Assembly (NCBI GenBank): GCA_017509245.1
Contig: JAFWQC010000004.1
Coordinates: 1 to 43,584, forward strand
Reading direction: 5' to 3'
Source of the DNA: Clostridiales bacterium
Lineage (GTDB): Bacteria > Bacillota > Clostridia > Saccharofermentanales > Saccharofermentanaceae
Length of the DNA: 43,584 nucleotides
The translations under genes were made by a program, and so were the position numbers. This document shows, piece after piece, positions 1 to 8,063 of this stretch (positions are counted from its first letter, which is position 1; each line of letters starts with the position of its first letter). Under the pieces are notes generated by a model. That model did not search any database. It had not been told where the DNA came from and saw only the letters and a program-made list of their open reading frames with translations.

Positions 1-2456
1 AGAGCACGGCTTCCCTGCTCCTGCAGATCCCGTTCTTTATCGCGGCTTATAATCTTCTTTCCGGTATGCAGAGCCTTCAGGGCATGCAGTTCGGTCCTAT
101 AGCTGATCTCGGCAAAGAAGACGCTATGTTCATGATAGGAAACTTCCCCGTAAACATCCTTCCTATTCTCATGACACTCATAAACATAGTATCGGGAATA
201 ATCTACACCAAGGGACACCCCTTGAAGGAAAAGATACAGGTCTACGGACTTGCTGCAGTATTCCTAGTACTGCTCTACAGATCACCTTCGGGACTTGTCT
301 TCTACTGGCTTTTAAACAACGTATTCTCACTTGTTAAGAATGTATTCTACAAGCTAAAGGATCCTAAGAAGGCACTTAATATCGTGCTTGCAATAGCAGG
401 AGCCGTAATTCTTGTCCTGACGCTTATAAGGCCTGACCTTGATAACAGACAGAAGTTCCTGCTTGCAGCAGGATGCATCTTGCTTGCGCTACCGCTCGTA
501 TCAGGGCTTATTAAGCCCGGGAAAAAGGCAGAAGTGAAAGAATACGCAAGCGATAAGGGAATCTTTATAGCAGGAGCCGTATTTATGGCAATGCTTACGG
601 GATTTCTCATTCCCACGACAATAATAAATGCTTCTTCACTTGAGTTTATAGACGCAACCCACCTTGCAAATCCGGTCCTCTACATTGTTAATTCGATGCT
701 CCTGTCATTCGGCAGCTTTGTTCTTTGGGGCGGAGTGTTCTACTTCTTTATGAACAGTAAGATGAAGTCATATTTCTGCAAAGGAATATGGGCGCTCTGC
801 GGAATCTCCATTCTCGATTACATGTTATTCGGAACAAAGCTCGGCATACTGTCATCGACTTTACAGTATGAGAACAAACCTGTTTTCGCGGTTTCCGAAT
901 ATGTATTGAACGCGGTCGCTGTAATTGCCGTTGCCGCATTATTCTGCTTTATCTATTCAAAGTTCAGGCAGATTGCAAAGTTCGTAATCATCATTGGTAT
1001 ATTGACGATCTTCGGAATCGGTTCGATGAGTTTTGTGGAGATCTGGGGAGCATATTCCTGGTTCCAGCAGTTCATTGCACCCGCATCAGAAACGCCGGTT
1101 CTTCCTTTTAGCACAGAAGGCAAGAACGTTGTCGTTGTCATGCTTGACCGATTAACCGGACCTTTCCTCCCTTATATCTTCAATGAAAAACCGGAGCTTA
1201 AGGAGAAGTTTGACGGATTTACATACTATCCGAACACAATATCTTATGGTCCATATACATTGTTCGGCGCTCCTGCATTGTACGGCGGATATGAATATAC
1301 ACCAGAGAGAATAAACAGCAGGGATACTGAACTCCTTGTAGATAAACATAACGAAGCCCTTAAGGTAATGCCGGTACTCTTTGACGAAAACGGGTTCGAC
1401 GTAACGGTATGTGATGCTTCTTTTGCCGGATACAGCTGGATCCCTGATCTGACTGTCTTTGACGCATATCCGGATATCCATAACTATAATACTTCCGGAA
1501 GATTTAATTATTTCGAAGATATCGATTCGAGCGAAGAGATTCTCAACGCATCCATCCGGACTGACGAGATCCGCAACCGCAATTTCTTCGTTCACTCGCT
1601 GATGAAGGTCTCACCTGTTCTTTTACAGGAAACTATCTACAACAATGGTTCGTATAATTCCTCCTTCTCAGGCAGTGCAGGTGCAGGATTGACCGGTTCT
1701 GATGTTTTCCAGACACTGTACAGCCGTACAAGCAGTTACGGCTACCGTTTTGACTTTTTGCAGGAATATTCAGTCCTGAACAATCTGCCAAATATAACAG
1801 CTGTTAATGAAAGCTCTGATGATACGTTCCTTATGATGTGCAATGAGACTTCTCACAATGCCTGCTTCCTTCAGGAACCTGATTATGTCCCTTCAGTCTA
1901 CGTGGATAATTCAGCGTATGACACTGATATGGTCTCACGCTACACTGTTGATGGCGTAACCATGGACATGACACAAATCAAGCAGATCGGCTATTATCAT
2001 GTAGGTATGGCTACATATCTCAAACTTGGCGAATGGTTCGATTACCTGCGCGAAAACGGGGTCTACGACAATACAAGGATAATCCTTGTAGCTGACCACG
2101 GAGAGGGACTGGGTCAATTTGGTCTCACCTGCCGGGACCAGGATATGGAATTCTATTTGCCGATCCTCCTGGTAAAGGATTTCGACGCTCACGGATTTAA
2201 TGTCTGTGAGGATTTCATGACTAATGGCGATACAGCTGTTATCGCAACCGATGGTCTGATCGATGATCCCATTAACCCGTTTACCCAAAATCCTATCAAC
2301 TCTGATGCCAAGGCCGGAACACAAACGGTTTTCTATTCAGAATACTGGAGCCCGAGTGAGCATGAGGGACATACGACTTTCCTGCCGGGTTCCTGGTATT
2401 CATTGGATGGTGATCCTTATGATGCTGAAAACTGGAAATATCTGGGAGACTGGTAA
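1..2456 (+). CDS. YidC-like / LTA-synthase-like phosphotransferase fusion, copy 1 (5' partial)
   Basis: The reading frame is open from position 3, so the start lies upstream of the window; 817 codons are visible. The fragment begins inside the YidC/Oxa1-like domain at the helix before the GMQ loop. A block of about seven further membrane helices follows, and then the catalytic domain. Predicted active-site residues: metal-ligand Asp in MLDR (codon 1146-1148), nucleophile Thr in NTISYGPYT (codon 1257-1259), His in the NETSHNA segment, and the metal pair in ADHGEG (Asp codon 2094-2096). The family comparison is with LtaS and EptA/MCR enzymes, which move phosphoglycerol or phosphoethanolamine onto outer-face acceptors; the actual substrate here is unknown. 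It shares the GMQFGPIADL loop only with copy 6, where the other copies have GMPFGFISDL. Its stop overlaps the start of copy 2 (TAATG), which implies translational coupling. Confidence 0.88.
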   Translation, partial: STASLLLQIPFFIAAYNLLSGMQSLQGMQFGPIADLGKEDAMFMIGNFPVNILPILMTLINIVSGIIYTKGHPLKEKIQVYGLAAVFLVLLYRSPSGLVFYWLLNNVFSLVKNVFYKLKDPKKALNIVLAIAGAVILVLTLIRPDLDNRQKFLLAAGCILLALPLVSGLIKPGKKAEVKEYASDKGIFIAGAVFMAMLTGFLIPTTIINASSLEFIDATHLANPVLYIVNSMLLSFGSFVLWGGVFYFFMNSKMKSYFCKGIWALCGISILDYMLFGTKLGILSSTLQYENKPVFAVSEYVLNAVAVIAVAALFCFIYSKFRQIAKFVIIIGILTIFGIGSMSFVEIWGAYSWFQQFIAPASETPVLPFSTEGKNVVVVMLDRLTGPFLPYIFNEKPELKEKFDGFTYYPNTISYGPYTLFGAPALYGGYEYTPERINSRDTELLVDKHNEALKVMPVLFDENGFDVTVCDASFAGYSWIPDLTVFDAYPDIHNYNTSGRFNYFEDIDSSEEILNASIRTDEIRNRNFFVHSLMKVSPVLLQETIYNNGSYNSSFSGSAGAGLTGSDVFQTLYSRTSSYGYRFDFLQEYSVLNNLPNITAVNESSDDTFLMMCNETSHNACFLQEPDYVPSVYVDNSAYDTDMVSRYTVDGVTMDMTQIKQIGYYHVGMATYLKLGEWFDYLRENGVYDNTRIILVADHGEGLGQFGLTCRDQDMEFYLPILLVKDFDAHGFNVCEDFMTNGDTAVIATDGLIDDPINPFTQNPINSDAKAGTQTVFYSEYWSPSEHEGHTTFLPGSWYSLDGDPYDAENWKYLGDW

Positions 2457-5230
2457 TGAATATTCTGTCAGCACTTTACACATTGGTTATATCCCCTCTT
2501 GAGCTTCTCTTTGAAGTTATCTTTACCATTGCCAACAGGATTATAGGCAATGAGGGTTTATCGATCATTTTCTTGAGCCTTGCAGTTAACTTCCTCGTGT
2601 TGCCTCTCTACAAGAGAGCTGACGAGCTCCAGGCTGAAGAGCGCGACATTCAGGCGAAGATGGCTTACAGGATCAAGCGCACCAAGGAGACCTTCAAAGG
2701 CGACGAGCGCTTCATGATGCTCCAGGAATACTACCGCATCAACAACTACAAGCCGATCTATGCTTTAAGAAGTTCTTTCTCTTTGCTCCTTCAGATCCCT
2801 TTCTTCATCGCCGCATATAACCTCTTGTCAGGAATGCAGAGTCTTCAGGGAATGCCGTTCGGATTCATCTCTGACTTAGGCAAGGAAGATGCGATGTTCA
2901 TGATAGGTAGCTTCCCTGTAAACATCCTCCCTATCTTAATGACTTTGATCAATGTGGTATCAGGAATCATCTACACCAAGGGACACCCGCTTAAGGAAAA
3001 GATACAGGTCTACGGTCTTGCAGCAGTGTTTCTTGTGCTGCTCTACAGATCACCATCAGGACTCGTTTTCTACTGGCTCTTAAACAACGTATTCTCACTT
3101 GTTAAGAACGTATTCTATAAGCTCAAGGACCCGAAGAAGGCTCTGGGCATCGTTCTTGCAATAGGCGGTGCATTGATATTTGTCCTTACCGTCTTCAGGT
3201 CTGACCTTGATGCAAGACAGAAGTTCCTGCTTGCAGTATTAAGCGTTCTTCTGGCTATGCCGCTTGCAGCAGGCGCTCTCAAGAAGAAGATCAAAGGGCT
3301 TCCCGAAAGGAAATATTCAAAGGATACTTTTGTTTTCTTTGCAGGAGCCGTAATGATGGCATCTTTTACAGGCTTCCTTATCCCTGCTTCAGTGGTAAAC
3401 ACTTCAACACAGGAATTTATTGATGTCCTTTATCCTGCCAATCCGTTCTATTACATCATTAACTCAGTGCTTCTGGCATTCGGAAGTTTTGTTCTCTGGG
3501 GCGGCGTTTTCTACTTCTTCATGAACGAGAAGTTCAAGGATATATTCAGCAAAGCGATCTGGGCCATGTGCGGTATCTCATTTGCCGATTACATGCTGTT
3601 CGGGAAAAACCTCGGCAACCTGTCATCCACTCTGCAGTATGACACTATGCCGTCCTTTGCAATTACCGATCAGCTTTTCAATACGCTGGTAATCTTTTCC
3701 GTTATCATCGTTGCAGTCTACGTTCTTTCAACGCACAAGAAGATCGTAAAGTGCGTTCTTCTCATAGGCATCTTTACGATAGTAACGATCGGAGCAATGC
3801 ATTCAAGAGGCATACTTCACATTTACGGTCAGTATATGGAAAGCTTCAATCCGTCAGTAGAGATGCCTACCATTCCTTTAAGCAGGAACGGCAAAAATGT
3901 TGTCGTCGTTATGCTCGACCGCGCAATGGGTGCACAGCTTCCGTATGTCTTCAATGAGAAGCCTGAGATAAAGGATCAGTTTGACGGTTTCACTTTCTAC
4001 GAAAACACTATCTCTTACGGCTCCTATACGAATTTCGGTGCACCGGCATTATACGGCGGTTATGACTATACTCCGGAAAGGATCAACGAAAGATCTGAGG
4101 AGAGCCTTGCCTCAAAGCAGAACGAAGCATTAAGGGTTATGCCGGTACTCTTCGGCGATAACGGCTATGAAGTAACGATTTTCGATCCCTCATATGCCGG
4201 ATACAGCTTCATCCCCGATCTGTCCATCTATGACGATCATCCGGAATTCAACTGTTTTATCACAAACGCGAGATTCAGCATTTTCGATGATGACATGAAC
4301 AGCGGCTCGTCATTGAAGATGCACGAGCGCGCCAATACGATCCGCAACCGGAACTTCTTCTGCTACTCTCTGATGAAGGTGTCTCCGCTTCTCCTGCAGG
4401 AGACGATCTATGACGGCGGACTCTATAACGAAGCAATATCCCTGGATTCAAGTGATGAAAGCGTATTGACCGTTTCTTCTCTTGTTCAGACTTTCGATGG
4501 TCTTTCAAAGAGCACCGGATACAATAAATTCTTCCTTGAAGCTTATCCTGTGCTTACCAACCTGCCCAATATGACGAGAATAAATGACAGTTCACAAAAC
4601 ACATTCCTTATGATGTCAAACGATACTGTTCATTCACCAAGCCTCCTGCAGGAACCGGATTACGTTCCGGCCATAAGTGTCGATAACACCGCTTACGATG
4701 TCGATATGGAAGCACGTTACACCGTAGACGGAGTCACAATGCCCATGGACCAGGAAGACCAGGTAACCTACTATCATTCCTACATGGCTGCGTTCATTCA
4801 GTTCGGCAAATGGTTTGACTACCTGCGCGAAAATGGTGTCTACGACAATACGAGGATCATAATAGTTGCCGATCACGGAAGGAACATCAACCAGTTTAAT
4901 GTAATGTGCAATGACCTGACAATGCAGTATTTCATGCCCATTTTGCTGGTAAAGGACTTTGATGCTGAAGGCTTTACGGTATCTGATGAATTCATGACCA
5001 ATGGTGATACGCCCGTTCTCGCAACCAATGGTCTGATTGATAATCCGATTAACCCGTTTACCGGGAATCCGATCAACTCCGACCCGAAGAACGGCCCCCA
5101 GAAAATATTCTATTCGCAAGATATAAATATTTACATCAACAACGGCAACACATTCATCCCCGGAGAATGGTATTCCGTTGAAGGTGATCCCCACGATCCT
5201 GACAACTGGGAGTTTTTGGGAGAATGGTGA
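2456..5230 (+). CDS. YidC-like / LTA-synthase-like phosphotransferase fusion, copy 2
   Basis: This 924-aa protein has three parts. Residues 1-225 are YidC/Oxa1-like, with hydrophobic segments near 5-25, 32-52, 105-125, 151-173 and 184-215 and a basic amphipathic hairpin at 58-90. Residues 229-465 contain about seven more membrane helices. Residues 480-924 are an outer-face alkaline-phosphatase-superfamily domain. Candidate catalytic residues are Asp488 (MLDR), Thr525 (NTISYGSYT), His726 (NDTVHSP) and Asp806-His807 (ADHG). The N-x-I-S-x-G-x-x-T-x4-P spacing resembles the EptA/MCR nucleophile motif, but the first metal ligand is Asp rather than Glu. The ATG overlaps the copy 1 stop, with GGGAG just upstream. 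The residue matching the conserved groove Arg of Gram-positive YidC is Asn45. Phosphoglycerol or phosphoethanolamine transfer is inferred, not shown. Confidence 0.9.
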   Translation: MNILSALYTLVISPLELLFEVIFTIANRIIGNEGLSIIFLSLAVNFLVLPLYKRADELQAEERDIQAKMAYRIKRTKETFKGDERFMMLQEYYRINNYKPIYALRSSFSLLLQIPFFIAAYNLLSGMQSLQGMPFGFISDLGKEDAMFMIGSFPVNILPILMTLINVVSGIIYTKGHPLKEKIQVYGLAAVFLVLLYRSPSGLVFYWLLNNVFSLVKNVFYKLKDPKKALGIVLAIGGALIFVLTVFRSDLDARQKFLLAVLSVLLAMPLAAGALKKKIKGLPERKYSKDTFVFFAGAVMMASFTGFLIPASVVNTSTQEFIDVLYPANPFYYIINSVLLAFGSFVLWGGVFYFFMNEKFKDIFSKAIWAMCGISFADYMLFGKNLGNLSSTLQYDTMPSFAITDQLFNTLVIFSVIIVAVYVLSTHKKIVKCVLLIGIFTIVTIGAMHSRGILHIYGQYMESFNPSVEMPTIPLSRNGKNVVVVMLDRAMGAQLPYVFNEKPEIKDQFDGFTFYENTISYGSYTNFGAPALYGGYDYTPERINERSEESLASKQNEALRVMPVLFGDNGYEVTIFDPSYAGYSFIPDLSIYDDHPEFNCFITNARFSIFDDDMNSGSSLKMHERANTIRNRNFFCYSLMKVSPLLLQETIYDGGLYNEAISLDSSDESVLTVSSLVQTFDGLSKSTGYNKFFLEAYPVLTNLPNMTRINDSSQNTFLMMSNDTVHSPSLLQEPDYVPAISVDNTAYDVDMEARYTVDGVTMPMDQEDQVTYYHSYMAAFIQFGKWFDYLRENGVYDNTRIIIVADHGRNINQFNVMCNDLTMQYFMPILLVKDFDAEGFTVSDEFMTNGDTPVLATNGLIDNPINPFTGNPINSDPKNGPQKIFYSQDINIYINNGNTFIPGEWYSVEGDPHDPDNWEFLGEW

Positions 5231-5267
5231 GCTTGCTTAAAGAAACAAAAGTAAGAAGGAAAGATAG

Positions 5268-8048
5268 ATGTCGATATTAACAGCGCTTTACACATTTATA
5301 ATATCCCCCTTGGAGCTTCTTTTCGAAGTCATCTTTACCATTGCCAACAGACTCATAGGCAATGAGGGATTAGCGATAATCTTCTTGAGTCTTGCAGTCA
5401 ATTTCCTGGTATTGCCTCTCTATAAGAGAGCTGATGAACTCCAGGCTGAGGAACGTGACATCCAGCTCAAGATGGCTCCGATGGTAAAGCACATCAAGTC
5501 GACCTTCAAGGGTGACGAGCGCTTCATGATGCTCCAGGAATACTACCGCATCAATAACTACAAGCCGATCTACGCTTTAAGAAGCTCGTTCTCTTTGCTA
5601 CTCCAGATTCCGTTCTTCATCGCCGCTTATAATCTGTTGTCAGGCATGCAGAGCCTTCAGGGAATGCCGTTCGGATTCATCTCCGATCTTGGCAAGGAAG
5701 ACGCGATGTTCATGATAGGAAACTTCCCCGTAAACATCCTTCCTATTCTCATGACACTCATAAACATAGTATCGGGAATAATCTACACAAAGGGACATCC
5801 TGTTAAAGAAAAGATCCAGGTCTACGGACTTGCGGCAGTATTCCTCGTGCTGCTCTACAGATCACCTTCAGGACTCGTTTTCTACTGGTTATTAAACAAC
5901 GTATTCTCGCTCGTTAAGAACGTATTCTATAAGCTCAAGGATCCGAAGAAGGTATTGAGTATCGTTCTTGCTATCGCAGGTCTGGCTCTTCTTATCCCTA
6001 CACTAATAAGGACTGACCTTGATGCAAGACAGAAGTTCCTGCTTGCCACAGGATGCATTCTTCTGGCAGTCCCGCTCATAACGATACTTGTAAAGAAGAA
6101 CATCAAGACTGCTCCCAAAAAGGCAAAAAAGGAAAAGAAGGACGTCATATTCTTCTTTGCCGGTGCTATCCTGATGGCATTCATCACCGGTCTTCTCATC
6201 CCGGCAACCGTAATAGACGCATCGGCCCAGGAATTCATTGATGTCATGAATCCCGTAAACCCCGTTATCTTTATCGTTAATGCAATGCTGCTGTCATTCG
6301 GAAGCTTTGTATTGTGGGGAGGCGTGTTCTATTTCTTCATGAGCGACAAGGCCAAAAATGCCTTTAGTGCCGTTTTGTTCATGCTTTGCGGCGTGGCGCT
6401 TTTCGATTACATGTTATTCGGAACAAACCTGGGCGTACTGACTTCAACTCTTCAGTATGAGGTAACGCCGTCTTTCGGATTTACAGAATACTTTATGAAC
6501 GCGATCGGAGCATTGGCACTTGCAGGCATGCTCTATTTCATTAACAAAAAACTTCATACGATCGCGAAAACTCTTTTAATCATCGGAATCCTTGCCGTTG
6601 CTTTGTTTGGCGCCCTGGATTCGGCCCTTGTATGGCGCACCTACAGATGGTATGAGAATTCAAGCTCAGCATCCAAGGAGATGCCCAGCATTCCTCTGAG
6701 CAGGAACGGAAAGAACGTAATCGTCCTTATGCTCGACCGTGCCATGGGAACACAGGTCCCTTATATCTTTAATGAGAAACCTGAACTCAAGGAACAGTTC
6801 GACGGCTTTACCTACTATCCGAACACGATATCCTACGGACCTTATACGAATTTCGGAACACCGGTCATTTACGGCGGTTATGAATATACTCCCGAGAGAA
6901 TGAATGAGAGATCTGAAGAGAGTCTCGTAAGCAAACAGAATGAAGCTCTGAAGGTCATGCCGGTACTCTTTTACGAGAACGGATATGAGATAACCATATG
7001 CGATCCCCCGTATGCAGGATATAGTTGGATACCTGACCTTTCCATCTACGATGACTATCCGGACTTCCACTGCTATAACACCAAAGCAAGGTTCAGCCTT
7101 TTCGAGGATGAGATGAACGATGAGACCATCGCAGGCACTTCCGCAAGAGTCTTCGAGATCCGCAGCCGCAACTTTTTCTGCTTCGGACTCATGAAGGTCG
7201 CTCCTCTTATCATTCAGGAGACACTTTACGATAACGGTGTATATAACGAAGCCAATACCGCGGCAAACAATACAACCACGAATCTCAGCGCAACTGCACT
7301 CGTACAAACCATAGATGGAATCTCAAAGAGCACCGGCTATGAACAGGTCTTTACTGAGTCATATCCCGTTCTGAAAAAACTTCCGGACATAACGGCAGTA
7401 AGCGACAGCTCAGAGAACACATTCCTCATGATGTCAAACGATACTACACACTCACCGTGCCTTTTGCAGGAACCCGATTATGTTCCCGCGCTTAACGTTG
7501 ACAACACTGCTTATGACATTGATATGGTAGACCGTTACACGGTAGACGGCGTAACGATGCAGATGACCAATAAATATCAGGTCACGCACTATCACGTCAA
7601 CATGGCTGCTTTCCTGCAGCTCGGCAAGTGGTTCGATTACCTGCGCGAGCAGGGCGTCTATGACAACACCAGGATCATACTTGTATCCGATCACGGAAGA
7701 GGACTTGAGCAGTTTGATATCACATGTAACGGACAGAACATGGAATACCTGTTACCGCTTTACATGGTTAAGGATTTTGATGCTCACGGATTTACTGTAT
7801 CAGACGAGTTCATGACGAACGGTGATACTCCCACGATAGCAACTGCCGGTCTCATTGAGAATCCCGAGAATCCGTTTACGCACAATCCCATCAACTCGGA
7901 TGCCAAGAACGGTCCCCAGACCGTTATCTTCTCGCACATATTCAGCCCGGATGACAACAACGGCAACACGTTCCTCCCCGCTGACTGGTATTCATTAGAC
8001 GGCGATCCGCATAAGTCTGACAGCTGGACTTATCTGGGAAACCACTAA
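5268..8048 (+). CDS. YidC-like / LTA-synthase-like phosphotransferase fusion, copy 3
   Basis: This 926-aa copy has the same three-part layout as copy 2. It starts at ATG 5268 behind GAAGGAAAG, after a 37-nt gap. Candidate active-site residues are Asp490 (MLDRAMG), Thr527 (NTISYGPYT), His in NDTTHSP, and Asp808-His809 (SDHGRG). It carries the rarer form of the cytoplasmic YidC hairpin, QLKMAPMVKHIKST, shared only with copy 6; copies 2, 4, 5 and 7 have Q-A-(K/R)-MAYRIKRTKET. The linker after the YidC domain is Lys-rich (KKAKKEKK), fitting a cytoplasmic loop. The C-terminal domain holds the family hallmark LQEPDYVP, then D-R-Y-T-V-D-G-V-T-M, WFDYLRE and NPIN motifs. Its substrate is unknown; the family suggests a phosphotransferase acting on a lipid-linked or surface polymer. 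Confidence 0.9.
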   Translation: MSILTALYTFIISPLELLFEVIFTIANRLIGNEGLAIIFLSLAVNFLVLPLYKRADELQAEERDIQLKMAPMVKHIKSTFKGDERFMMLQEYYRINNYKPIYALRSSFSLLLQIPFFIAAYNLLSGMQSLQGMPFGFISDLGKEDAMFMIGNFPVNILPILMTLINIVSGIIYTKGHPVKEKIQVYGLAAVFLVLLYRSPSGLVFYWLLNNVFSLVKNVFYKLKDPKKVLSIVLAIAGLALLIPTLIRTDLDARQKFLLATGCILLAVPLITILVKKNIKTAPKKAKKEKKDVIFFFAGAILMAFITGLLIPATVIDASAQEFIDVMNPVNPVIFIVNAMLLSFGSFVLWGGVFYFFMSDKAKNAFSAVLFMLCGVALFDYMLFGTNLGVLTSTLQYEVTPSFGFTEYFMNAIGALALAGMLYFINKKLHTIAKTLLIIGILAVALFGALDSALVWRTYRWYENSSSASKEMPSIPLSRNGKNVIVLMLDRAMGTQVPYIFNEKPELKEQFDGFTYYPNTISYGPYTNFGTPVIYGGYEYTPERMNERSEESLVSKQNEALKVMPVLFYENGYEITICDPPYAGYSWIPDLSIYDDYPDFHCYNTKARFSLFEDEMNDETIAGTSARVFEIRSRNFFCFGLMKVAPLIIQETLYDNGVYNEANTAANNTTTNLSATALVQTIDGISKSTGYEQVFTESYPVLKKLPDITAVSDSSENTFLMMSNDTTHSPCLLQEPDYVPALNVDNTAYDIDMVDRYTVDGVTMQMTNKYQVTHYHVNMAAFLQLGKWFDYLREQGVYDNTRIILVSDHGRGLEQFDITCNGQNMEYLLPLYMVKDFDAHGFTVSDEFMTNGDTPTIATAGLIENPENPFTHNPINSDAKNGPQTVIFSHIFSPDDNNGNTFLPADWYSLDGDPHKSDSWTYLGNH

Positions 8049-8063
8049 AGAAAGGAATCTGAC

